Assembly (NCBI GenBank): GCA_002378665.1
Contig: DFSO01000078.1
Location: 1 to 31,875 of the forward strand
Direction of reading: 5' to 3'
Source of the DNA: Loktanella sp. UBA3435
GTDB taxonomy: Bacteria > Pseudomonadota > Alphaproteobacteria > Rhodobacterales > Rhodobacteraceae
DNA length: 31,875 bases
Part shown: piece by piece, positions 1 to 6,988 of the stretch
Layout of the letters: every line of letters starts with the position of its first letter
How positions within the stretch are numbered: the stretch's first letter is position 1
Translations under genes and position numbers: made by a program
Notes under the pieces: generated by a model
What the model was told of the DNA's origin: nothing
Database searches by the model: none
The model's input: the letters and a program-made list of their open reading frames with translations, nothing else

Positions 1-33
1 AAGAAGTAATTTTCGGTACCTTAAAAGTAGAAA

Positions 34-59
34 GGCCCGCCAGAACGGCGGGCCTTTTT
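34..59. terminator. Rho-independent terminator, possibly bidirectional
   Basis: An 8-bp perfect GC stem (34-41 with 47-54) around a 5-nt loop is followed by five Ts on the plus strand. On the minus strand it is followed by only a short T run. It sits 20 nt beyond the stop of the minus-strand alanine dehydrogenase gene, so it probably ends that transcript as well as a plus-strand gene lying left of the window. Confidence 0.8.
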
Positions 60-78
60 GCGTTATGTTTGATGTGCG

Positions 79-1197
79 TTACTTCTTCAAGGCAAGCGTG
101 GGCGCAATCACATCGATCCCAAGTGCTTTCCCGACCGCGTAGTAGGTCAGCTCGCCTGCGTGGACGTTCAGGCCCGCGAGAAGGTGCGGATCGTCCTCGC
201 AAGCCTGACGCCAGCCCTTGTTCGCAAGTGCCAGCATGAATGGCATCGTCGCGTTGCCGAGTGCGATTGTGGATGTCCGCGCCACGGCGCCAGGCATGTT
301 GGCGACGCAATAGTGCATGATGCCGTCGACCTCATAGATCGGGTCTTGGTGGGTGGTTGCGCGGGATGTCTCGAAACAACCGCCTTGGTCAATCGCTACG
401 TCAACAAGGGCGGCACCGGGTTTCAGCTCCGACAGTTGCGCGCGGCTGATCAGTTTTGGCGCAGCAGCACCGGGGATCAGAACCGCGCCGATGATCAGAT
501 CGGCTTGTTGCGCCAGTTCAATCGTGTTGCCCTCAGAGGCGTAGGAGGTTTTGAACGTGCCACCGAAAACGTCATCAAGGTAGCGTAGGCGTGGCAGGGA
601 GCGATCAAGCACGGTGACATCCGCGCCCATGCCTGCCGCGATTTTGGCAGCATGGGTGCCGACAACACCCCCGCCGATAACCATCACTTTCGCAGGCCCA
701 ACACCCGGCACGCCGCCAAGCAAAACACCGCGTCCGCCGTTGGCCTTTTGTAGGGTCCAAGCGCCGACTTGTGGTGCCAAACGGCCAGCCACTTCAGACA
801 TTGGCGCAAGAAGTGGCAAGCCACCGTTGCGGTCGGTCACTGTCTCATATGCGATGCAGGTCGCCCCTGATGCGATCAGGTCGCGGGTCTGTTCTGGATC
901 GGGCGCAAGGTGCAGATATGTAAAGAGGATTTGACCCTCGCGGAGCATTTTACGCTCAACAGGCTGGGGTTCTTTCACCTTCACGATCATGTCGGCGGCG
1001 GCAAAGATTTCGGCGGCTGTGCCCGCGATTTTGGCCCCTGCTGCAATGTAGTCTTCGTCGGTGAAACCAGCGCCAATGCCGCCTTGCGTTTCTACCGTCA
1101 CGGTGTGACCTGCGTTCACCGCTTCGCGGGCTGCGTTAGGTGTGATCCCAACGCGGAATTCCTGTGGTTTGATCTCTTTTGGGCAACCGATGTGCAT
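79..1197 (-). CDS. ald: Alanine dehydrogenase
   Basis: NAD-dependent L-alanine dehydrogenase, which interconverts alanine with pyruvate and ammonium in the cytoplasm. The 372-aa length is normal for the family. The residues known to act in the enzyme fall at their usual numbers: R15, K75, H96 and D270. A Rossmann glycine motif (GGGVVGTHAA) lies near residues 175-184. The start is supported by a strong Shine-Dalgarno (AGGGAGGA, complement of 1206-1213). The gene is divergent from an Lrp/AsnC regulator gene 142 nt away, the usual arrangement for an alanine-induced ald controlled by its own Lrp-type activator. In marine heterotrophs it serves use of alanine as a carbon and nitrogen source. The identification is very secure; the regulation is inferred from context. 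Confidence 0.97.
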   Translation of the reverse strand: MHIGCPKEIKPQEFRVGITPNAAREAVNAGHTVTVETQGGIGAGFTDEDYIAAGAKIAGTAAEIFAAADMIVKVKEPQPVERKMLREGQILFTYLHLAPDPEQTRDLIASGATCIAYETVTDRNGGLPLLAPMSEVAGRLAPQVGAWTLQKANGGRGVLLGGVPGVGPAKVMVIGGGVVGTHAAKIAAGMGADVTVLDRSLPRLRYLDDVFGGTFKTSYASEGNTIELAQQADLIIGAVLIPGAAAPKLISRAQLSELKPGAALVDVAIDQGGCFETSRATTHQDPIYEVDGIMHYCVANMPGAVARTSTIALGNATMPFMLALANKGWRQACEDDPHLLAGLNVHAGELTYYAVGKALGIDVIAPTLALKK

Positions 1198-1339
1198 GAC
1201 GTGTTTCCTCCCTGAAACGTGTTTCCCGCATTATCTGCCTGATCTGGCGCAATTTCTTGGTAAATCCACTTGGTTGTTAGTGTTAATTGTGAAAGGAACT
1301 TGCGCAAAGAGAATGCAAATTCGAAGAAAGCTGCGCCAA
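1198..1339. promoter_or_regulatory. ald / lrp divergent promoter region
   Basis: This 142-nt gap must hold both divergent promoters. It contains the ald Shine-Dalgarno on the minus strand and an 8-bp palindrome TTGCGCAA at 1300-1307, with a related GCGCAA copy near 1249. Such repeats are plausible contacts for an Lrp-type dimer, but no confident -35/-10 pair can be named by eye. Confidence 0.4.
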
Positions 1340-1804
1340 ATGGAACTTGATAACATAGACTACCGAATCCTTGAGGTTTTGCAAAAGGCAGGACGCATGT
1401 CGAATGCGGAGCTGTCGGAGATGGTGCACCTGTCGGCGTCTGCTTGTCATCGACGTGTGCAAAGGTTGGAAAAGGACGGGTTCATTCGCGATTACGTGGC
1501 GCTTTTGAATCCACGCAAGGTTGGGCTGCCGACGACGGTGTTCGTCGAAATAACGTTGTCGGGTCAGGCGGATGAGGTGCTGGATGCCTTTGAAAAAGCT
1601 GTCGCGCGGGTACCAAATGTTTTGGAATGCCACCTGATGGCGGGGTCGGCTGATTATCTGTTAAAGGTTGTCGCTGGCGACACCGAGGATTTCGCCCGCA
1701 TCCACCGCCGCCACCTCGCGACATTACCTAGTGTGGCGCAGATGCAGTCGTCATTTGCCTTGCGTACCGTGCGCCAAACAACGGCCCTGCCTGTGCGCGA
1801 TTAA
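1340..1804 (+). CDS. Lrp/AsnC-family transcriptional regulator (likely ald regulator)
   Basis: This 154-aa DNA-binding regulator has the standard Lrp layout: an N-terminal helix-turn-helix starting MELDNIDYRILEVLQKAGR, then an AsnC-type ligand-binding (RAM) domain with the GSADYLLKVVAGD motif. The frame is open much further upstream, but the ATG at 1340 fits the family N-terminus and has an AAGAAAG ribosome site about ten bases before it. An ATG at 1313 is a less likely alternative. Its position divergent from ald suggests that it senses alanine or another amino acid and controls ald (inference). The MFS gene follows after 62 nt and may be cotranscribed. Confidence 0.92.
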   Translation: MELDNIDYRILEVLQKAGRMSNAELSEMVHLSASACHRRVQRLEKDGFIRDYVALLNPRKVGLPTTVFVEITLSGQADEVLDAFEKAVARVPNVLECHLMAGSADYLLKVVAGDTEDFARIHRRHLATLPSVAQMQSSFALRTVRQTTALPVRD

Positions 1805-1866
1805 GGCGGGTTGCCGAGGGCAATGGTCCGTGCGACCAATCGTTAACAACTAGCGAAAGTATTGGT

Positions 1867-3039
1867 ATGAAGCGCGGACTGCTGGCCCTAAGCATGGCCT
1901 ATATTCTCTCACAATTTTATCGTGCATTTTTGCCCGTTATCGCCCCCGTTTTGGCTGCTGAAATCGGCGCGACACCTGATGATCTGGCCTATGCGTCGGG
2001 CATCTGGTTCGTTGTTTTCGCGGCGATGCAAATCGCTGTCGGGATCGGGCTTGATGCGCTCGGGCCCAAGCGGACGGCCTCGGCCCTGTTCATTTTTGGC
2101 GGGGCAGGTGGGGCGTTGCTGTTTAGCCTTGCGCAATCGCCGCTGCATGTTTCCATCGCGATGGGGCTGATCGGGATCGGCTGTTCGCCTATCTTGATGG
2201 CGGCCTATTATATCATTGCGCGGACCTATTCGGCGGCGGCCTTTGGCACGCTTGCGGGTGGCATGATCGGGTTTGGATCTATTGGGAACCTTGCAGGATC
2301 GGCCCCGATGGCGTGGTCGATTGAGGCCTTTGGCTGGCGACCAACGATGTTGGGCTTGGCTGCGGTTTCGCTTGTGGTGGGCTTGTCTCTGATTGCGGTG
2401 ATCCGCGACCCCGAACGGGTTGAGACGGAGGAAAAAGGTTCTGTTCTGACCCTGCTCAAAATGCCGATCCTCTGGCCGATTTTCGCGATGATGCTGGTAA
2501 ACTATGCCCCTGCGGCGGGTTTGCGCGGTCTTTGGGCGGGGCCCTATTTGGGCGACGTGTTTGGCGCGGATGTTACGGCGATTGGGCGGGCGACGTTTGT
2601 CATGGCTATCGCGATGGTCATCGGAAACTTTGCCTTTGGTCCGCTTGAGCGGTTGTTTGGCACGCGTAAATGGGTTGTGTTTTCGGGCATCGCGATTGGC
2701 GCAGTAGCCCTTGCGCTGCTTTGGGCTTTCCCTGATCGCAGTCTCTGGTTCTCGACGCTGTTATTGGCGGCGGTTGGCATTTCAGGATCGACGTTTGCGG
2801 TGATTATCGGGCACGGCAAGGCGTTCTTTCCAGCGCATTTGACAGGGCGCGGTGTGACTTTGATGAACCTGTTTGGCATTGGCGGTGCGGGCATTATGCA
2901 GTTTGCGACAGGGCCGATTTACCGCGCGGGATTGTCTGACGTGCCAAGCACGGCCTACACGGCGATCTTTGCGGTCTTCACTGTCATGACCGTTGTTGGG
3001 CTTGCGGCATATTTGTTTGCCCAAGACCGCACCGACTAA
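1867..3039 (+). CDS. MFS transporter
   Basis: A 390-aa inner-membrane protein, hydrophobic throughout, with about twelve predicted membrane spans in two halves joined by a charged loop (RDPERVETEEKG) near residues 179-190. The loop between spans 2 and 3 (GIGLDALGPKRT) resembles MFS motif A. Substrate cannot be read from the sequence; the architecture fits the nitrate/oxalate-like or general metabolite MFS groups. It follows the lrp gene by 62 nt on the same strand, so an amino-acid-related substrate is possible but only by context. The ribosome site is weak. Confidence 0.85.
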   Translation: MKRGLLALSMAYILSQFYRAFLPVIAPVLAAEIGATPDDLAYASGIWFVVFAAMQIAVGIGLDALGPKRTASALFIFGGAGGALLFSLAQSPLHVSIAMGLIGIGCSPILMAAYYIIARTYSAAAFGTLAGGMIGFGSIGNLAGSAPMAWSIEAFGWRPTMLGLAAVSLVVGLSLIAVIRDPERVETEEKGSVLTLLKMPILWPIFAMMLVNYAPAAGLRGLWAGPYLGDVFGADVTAIGRATFVMAIAMVIGNFAFGPLERLFGTRKWVVFSGIAIGAVALALLWAFPDRSLWFSTLLLAAVGISGSTFAVIIGHGKAFFPAHLTGRGVTLMNLFGIGGAGIMQFATGPIYRAGLSDVPSTAYTAIFAVFTVMTVVGLAAYLFAQDRTD

Positions 3040-3100
3040 AGCTCTTTCCCTTAGGGCGCAGGCGGGGTAATAGGCGGCATTCTCATCAAGGAAGCAACAA

Positions 3101-4123
3101 ATGGGTTATAATATCGTCGTCGTTGGTGCCACAGGTAACGTGGGCCACGAAATGCTAAACATCCTCGCCGAGCGCGCCTTTCCGATCGACAAGATCGCTG
3201 CCCTCGCCAGCCGTAAATCGCTGGGGACGGAAGTAAGCTTTGGCGAGAAAACCCTGAAAACCCAAGATCTTGACACGTTTGATTTCACGGGCTGGGATAT
3301 GGCATTGTTTGCTGTTGGCTCTGAAGCCACAAAGAAATACGCGCCATTGGCTGCTAAGGCTGGCTGCGTTGTGATCGATAACTCGTCGCTTTACCGCTAC
3401 GATGCAGAGATTCCTTTGATCGTGCCAGAAGTGAACCCGCAAGACGTTCACATGTACAAAAACAAAATGATTATCGCGAACCCGAACTGCTCCACGGCGC
3501 AAATGGTTGTGGCGCTTAAGCCACTGCATGACCGCGCGAAAATCAAGCGCGTTGTTGTCAGCACCTACCAAGCCGTTTCTGGCGCGGGCAAGGATGCGAT
3601 GGACGAGCTTTGGGATCAGACCAAGTCGATGTACAACCCGATTGATAACAAGCCAAAGCAGGTTTTCACCAAGCAGATCGCCTTCAACGTGATCCCGCAT
3701 ATCGATGTGTTCATGGATAGCGGCGACACGAAAGAAGAGTGGAAGATGGTCGTTGAGACCAAGAAAATCTTGGACAAATCCGTAAAGGTTACAGCAACTT
3801 GCGTACGCGTGCCTGTGTTCGTTGGCCACTCTGAATCGATCAACATCGAGTTTGAAGAATTCCTCGACGAAGACGAAGCCCGCGATATCCTGCGTGAAGC
3901 ACCAGGTATCATGGTGATCGATAAGCGCGAGAATGGCGGCTATGTGACGCCTGTTGAATGCGCCGGAGACTTTGCCACATTCATCAGCCGCATCCGTCAG
4001 GACGTGACAGTTGAGAACGGCCTGAACCTGTGGTGCGTGTCCGACAACTTGCGCAAAGGTGCGGCATTGAACGCCGTGCAGGTCGCAGAATTGTTGGGCC
4101 GTGAGTGCCTTAAGAAGGGCTAA
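3101..4123 (+). CDS. asd: Aspartate-semialdehyde dehydrogenase
   Basis: Reduces aspartyl phosphate to aspartate semialdehyde with NADPH, the branch-point step for lysine, diaminopimelate, threonine and methionine. The 340-aa length is normal. Visible features are the N-terminal nucleotide-binding GATGNVGHEML (residues 9-19), the active-site cysteine C130 in NPNCSTAQ, a GAGKDAMDEL segment (161-170), and the catalytic histidine H243 in VGHSESINIEF. The ATG has an AAGGAAG ribosome site. A hairpin with a weak T tail follows the gene. It is a solitary housekeeping gene here, with no lysine-pathway neighbours. Confidence 0.97.
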   Translation: MGYNIVVVGATGNVGHEMLNILAERAFPIDKIAALASRKSLGTEVSFGEKTLKTQDLDTFDFTGWDMALFAVGSEATKKYAPLAAKAGCVVIDNSSLYRYDAEIPLIVPEVNPQDVHMYKNKMIIANPNCSTAQMVVALKPLHDRAKIKRVVVSTYQAVSGAGKDAMDELWDQTKSMYNPIDNKPKQVFTKQIAFNVIPHIDVFMDSGDTKEEWKMVVETKKILDKSVKVTATCVRVPVFVGHSESINIEFEEFLDEDEARDILREAPGIMVIDKRENGGYVTPVECAGDFATFISRIRQDVTVENGLNLWCVSDNLRKGAALNAVQVAELLGRECLKKG

Positions 4124-4146
4124 ACCCTTTCAACCGATTCTATAGT

Positions 4147-4180
4147 AAGGGCCCCTGCATCACGCTGGGGCCCTTATAAT
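4147..4180 (+). terminator. Probable terminator after asd
   Basis: A 9-bp perfect stem, AAGGGCCCC at 4147-4155 with GGGGCCCTT at 4167-4175, encloses an 11-nt loop and is followed by a T/A-rich tail (ATAATTT). It begins 23 nt after the asd stop. The tail is not a pure T run, so termination strength is uncertain. Confidence 0.65.
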
Positions 4181-4313
4181 TTGAGTAAACCTATCCGAAA
4201 GGATAAGTAGCAAGAGTCCAATGCCCCATGTTACCGCCGATTCCTGAACTGATGCTTTGCCGCCGATTCTGCGAAAAGAGGCACATCAGTTGAGCGTAAA
4301 TTAGGTGGAACAT

Positions 4314-4460
4314 ATGTTAACATTTATTAAAACTTGGACGTCGCGCCGTAAGGCTGAGGCATTGATCGATAAGGCCGTTGAAGACGCGAAGATTACCCGC
4401 GAAGAAATGCGCGATTTGTTCGCAGACGTTTTGACCCAGAAGACGGCCGCGCGTCGTTAA
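4314..4460 (+). CDS. Small conserved-looking hypothetical protein (48 aa)
   Basis: An ATG preceded by a good AGGTGG ribosome site (4303-4308) opens a 48-residue frame starting MLTFIKTWTSRRKAEAL and ending QKTAARR. The product is charged and predicted to be helical, with no membrane segment. Codon use matches the neighbours. The 190-nt leader upstream contains repeats and hairpins. The stop lies 2 nt from the stop of the convergent sbtB-like gene. I do not recognise a family. The ribosome site, coding-like composition and position make it a likely real gene; the function is unknown. Confidence 0.7.
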   Translation: MLTFIKTWTSRRKAEALIDKAVEDAKITREEMRDLFADVLTQKTAARR

Positions 4461-4462
4461 GC

Positions 4463-4771
4463 CTAGAATCGCTCGGCGCGCAGGACCATTGCATCTGTCA
4501 CGCTGACGACCCCGATATGCGGCTCAACCACCGCAAAGGCCGCATCCAAGAGCGTGTCTAGCCGCTCAGGTCTAATCAGACAAATCACCGCGACCATGCC
4601 AGCGCGTCCGACTTGCCCTTCGCGCGACCAGCGCCCAGAGCGGCCAGAGCCCCCCAAGACAGGCAGTACGGTGAACCCAGTCACCCCTGCCTTTTCCAAT
4701 GCGGTTGTCAGTCGCTTTTCTAATGGGGCTTCGATCATGATCTCGACTCGTTTTGCGGTGTGCATGTCCAT
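4463..4771 (-). CDS. sbtB: PII-like signalling protein, SbtB type
   Basis: A 102-aa protein with PII-like ferredoxin-fold character: a beta strand VEIMIEAP, a helix, TGFTVLPVLGGSG, then a T-loop-like stretch GRSGRWSREGQVG (residues 43-55) and a hydrophobic strand. Cyanobacterial SbtB binds adenine nucleotides, including cyclic AMP, and binds SbtA to control bicarbonate uptake. The chosen ATG starts one base after the sbtA stop and has AGGAG inside the sbtA end; a longer start would run into sbtA. It lacks the C-terminal CGPxGC redox loop of many cyanobacterial SbtBs, ending instead in LRAERF. The identification rests on fold pattern plus linkage to sbtA; ligand and regulation are inferred. 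Confidence 0.8.
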   Translation of the reverse strand: MDMHTAKRVEIMIEAPLEKRLTTALEKAGVTGFTVLPVLGGSGRSGRWSREGQVGRAGMVAVICLIRPERLDTLLDAAFAVVEPHIGVVSVTDAMVLRAERF

Positions 4772-4772
4772 T

Positions 4773-5750
4773 TTAGGCTCCTGTGACCATCTGCGCGACG
4801 GTAAGATAGAGTGGAATTCCAAGCGTCAAATTGAACGGGAAGGTGATCCCCAGCGACAATGTGAGATAGACTGCAGGGTTCGCTTGGGGCAGGGCCACGC
4901 GCATGGCGGCGGGCACAGCGATATAGCTGGCAGAGGCTGCAAGCACCATCATCAAGAGAATACCGCCCGTTGAAAGCCCGATCAGCAGACCCGCAGCCAG
5001 ACCAAAGCTGGCACCTATGAGCGGCATTGCAATCCCGAATGCCACGATGGGCAGGGTGACGATCCCCTTGGCAGACCGTAGCCCACGCCCTGCGATAAGC
5101 CCCATGTCGAGCAGGAACAGGCAGAGCACCCCTTTGAAGGGGCTCACGATAAAGGGCGCGATGTCGGCCAAACCCTTTTCGCCTGTGATCATGCCGATAG
5201 CAAATGCCCCAACAAGCAAGACAATGGACCCGTTGAGCATGATTTCACGCATCAAGCCCTCTTCCATTTTTCCGCCTGTACCGCTGCGCGCAACGAGCCA
5301 GAGTGCCGAAAGGATGGCGGGGGCTTCCATAGCGGCGGCGACGGCGACCATATAGCCTTCGGCGTCGATCATGCGGCCCTCAAGAACGGAGGTTGCGGCG
5401 ACGAAAGTCACGATAGAAATCGAACCGTAATGTGCGGCCACAGCTGCGGCGTCGGTTCTGGAGAGGTTTGTCATCACCTTGAGTAGGGCAAAGGCAATGA
5501 GCGGCAGACCGAATGACAGGATCACGCCTGCGCCGACAGCCAACAACAGCGTCGCATCCACGCCATGTGAGGCCACGCTTGCCCCGCCTTTGAAGCCAAT
5601 TGCAAAAAGCAAATAGATCGACATGCCCTTGGCCACGGCTTCTGGGATTGTCAGATCGGATCGCGCAAATGCGGCGAGCAATCCAAGCGCGAAGCTTAGG
5701 ATAATCGGGGAAATCAGGTTGGCTGCAGCGAGATCAAGGATGGATGACAC
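4773..5750 (-). CDS. sbtA: Sodium-dependent bicarbonate transporter, SbtA family (DUF897)
   Basis: A 325-aa inner-membrane permease with about ten hydrophobic spans. It has the SbtA N-terminal pattern NLISPIILSFALGLLAAFAR, then YLLFAIGFKGG in the first half, and AAHYGSISIVTF near the middle. SbtA takes up bicarbonate with sodium. Cyanobacterial forms are somewhat longer (roughly 370 aa, with a larger cytoplasmic loop), whereas proteobacterial DUF897 members are this size. The start is a GTG, 14 nt after the carbonic anhydrase stop, with AAAAGG upstream. Flanking by carbonic anhydrase and an SbtB-like protein makes inorganic carbon the likely substrate, although transport has been shown for few non-cyanobacterial members. 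Confidence 0.88.
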   Translation of the reverse strand: MSSILDLAAANLISPIILSFALGLLAAFARSDLTIPEAVAKGMSIYLLFAIGFKGGASVASHGVDATLLLAVGAGVILSFGLPLIAFALLKVMTNLSRTDAAAVAAHYGSISIVTFVAATSVLEGRMIDAEGYMVAVAAAMEAPAILSALWLVARSGTGGKMEEGLMREIMLNGSIVLLVGAFAIGMITGEKGLADIAPFIVSPFKGVLCLFLLDMGLIAGRGLRSAKGIVTLPIVAFGIAMPLIGASFGLAAGLLIGLSTGGILLMMVLAASASYIAVPAAMRVALPQANPAVYLTLSLGITFPFNLTLGIPLYLTVAQMVTGA

Positions 5751-5764
5751 AGATTTTACGCCTT

Positions 5765-6412
5765 TTAAATAGGTAGGAATTTTTCCGCAGTTGCGTCGTA
5801 GCCCTCCAGGCTGCCGTCGCCGATATCGTTCCAGACGCCATGTAGTGTGAGTTCACCACTTTCAACAGCGTCGTTCACAAAAGGGAAGGTCATCAGGTTT
5901 TCGAGCGAGACCAACACGGCTTCTTTCTCAAGAGCCTGCTTGCGTTCTTCGTCAGTGCCTTCGGCCAAGCGCTCAAATCCGGGGCGCAGAATATCCATCC
6001 AGCGACCCACAAAGCTGCTTTTCTCATCTAGTTCTGGGGCGTGGCCAGAGCACATGTTGTAACATCCCTCAACGCCGCCGCAGCCAGAGTGACCGAGCAC
6101 AACGATGTGCGAGACCTTCAAGGCGGTGACGGCATATTCAACGGCGGCAGATGTACCGTGCTGTGCGCCGTCAGGGTGGTAGGACGGCACAAGGTTCGCG
6201 ATATTGCGGTGAATGAAAAACTCGCCCTGATCGGCCCCAAAGATCGCCGTCACATGCACACGGCTATCGCAGCAGGAAATCACCATTGCGCGGGGGCGTT
6301 GGCCCTCTTCTGCTAGGCGTTTGTACCACCCTTTGTTCTCGGTAAATGTCGTTGCTTTCCAACCGTGATAGCGGCTGACCAAGTAGGAAGGCAGGGGGCG
6401 GGCAGATTTCAT
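5765..6412 (-). CDS. Beta-class carbonic anhydrase
   Basis: A 215-aa beta-carbonic anhydrase, a cytoplasmic zinc enzyme interconverting CO2 and bicarbonate. The zinc and active-site residues are C48, D49 and R51 in SCCDSR and H108 and C111 in HSGCGG. The start at 6412 is chosen because GGAG lies 7 nt upstream; an in-frame ATG at 6448 lacks any ribosome site. It is the first gene of a three-gene operon with sbtA and sbtB. This pairing suggests it equilibrates imported bicarbonate with CO2, feeding anaplerotic carboxylases or pH balance rather than a Calvin cycle, for which no gene is seen here. Confidence 0.94.
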   Translation of the reverse strand: MKSARPLPSYLVSRYHGWKATTFTENKGWYKRLAEEGQRPRAMVISCCDSRVHVTAIFGADQGEFFIHRNIANLVPSYHPDGAQHGTSAAVEYAVTALKVSHIVVLGHSGCGGVEGCYNMCSGHAPELDEKSSFVGRWMDILRPGFERLAEGTDEERKQALEKEAVLVSLENLMTFPFVNDAVESGELTLHGVWNDIGDGSLEGYDATAEKFLPI

Positions 6413-6523
6413 CAATGTACTCCGTCGTGATTTCGCTTGGTTTATCATGCATTTTCACGAATTTGGAATAATTTCAATTGCATGTTTCATATTCTGAAAA
6501 CCATCTGGGCCTAGAACGAATTT
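6413..6523. promoter_or_regulatory. Divergent promoter region with inverted repeat
   Basis: This 111-nt gap between the carbonic anhydrase operon and the Hpt-like gene is AT-rich. CATGCA (6446-6451) and TGCATG (6479-6484) form an inverted repeat 27 nt apart, and several ATTTC-like motifs lie between. This may be an operator for the bicarbonate operon; no regulator gene is adjacent. Confidence 0.3.
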
Positions 6524-6952
6524 ATGGAACACAATCAGTCACAATTCGCGGCGATGGCCGCACCCGCCCAGAGCCCCAATTCAGTCACCTATTTACGGTG
6601 CCTTGATGTCGTCAATCTGGATCCAGAGCCAATCTACGAGATTTTCGCCATGAAAGGAGAAGTCTATGCCGAGGCCATGATTTGTAAAATCCTAGAGGAC
6701 ATTGCGCATAAGTTGGATTCGCTTCAGATCGCGCATCGGGCGCATTTGTTTGAGGATATTTTGGGACCTGCGCGCAGAATTTCATCCATTGCATCACAGC
6801 TTGGGCTGACCGATGTGTGGTGGGGCGCTGACCATGTCGCAATCGCCGCGCAACAGAAGGATGGTGTTGCCCTAAGTGCGACTTTGGCACGTTTGGAGCG
6901 TGCCTTTGATGCGGCCGTGTCCGAGGTGTGGCGTTACCGCGAACGTTCCTGA
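6524..6952 (+). CDS. Hpt-like four-helix protein lacking the phospho-histidine
   Basis: A 142-aa soluble, mostly helical protein. The stretch from about residue 32 to 138 has the length and rhythm of a histidine phosphotransfer (Hpt) domain, with the segment ARRISSIASQLGL (83-95) in the place of the usual H-x-L-K-G-S-x-x-x-x-G motif. The phosphorylated histidine is replaced, by Arg or Ala depending on alignment. If correct, it would act as a binding or inhibitory partner in a phosphorelay rather than as a relay. It is upstream of the aminopeptidase gene by 36 nt and may share its transcript. Hpt assignment is by pattern only and moderately uncertain. Confidence 0.55.
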   Translation: MEHNQSQFAAMAAPAQSPNSVTYLRCLDVVNLDPEPIYEIFAMKGEVYAEAMICKILEDIAHKLDSLQIAHRAHLFEDILGPARRISSIASQLGLTDVWWGADHVAIAAQQKDGVALSATLARLERAFDAAVSEVWRYRERS

Positions 6953-6988
6953 TTGGGTCATTGCACTTTATATTCTGAGGGGTAATCT

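Noticed and set aside
1824..1838. Short hairpin TGGTC/GACCA after the first lrp gene
   Set aside because: A 5-bp stem with no T tail; too weak for a terminator.
3155..3829. A 224-codon minus-strand frame opposite asd
   Set aside because: Composition is that of an antisense shadow of a conserved gene, and there is no ribosome site or domain.
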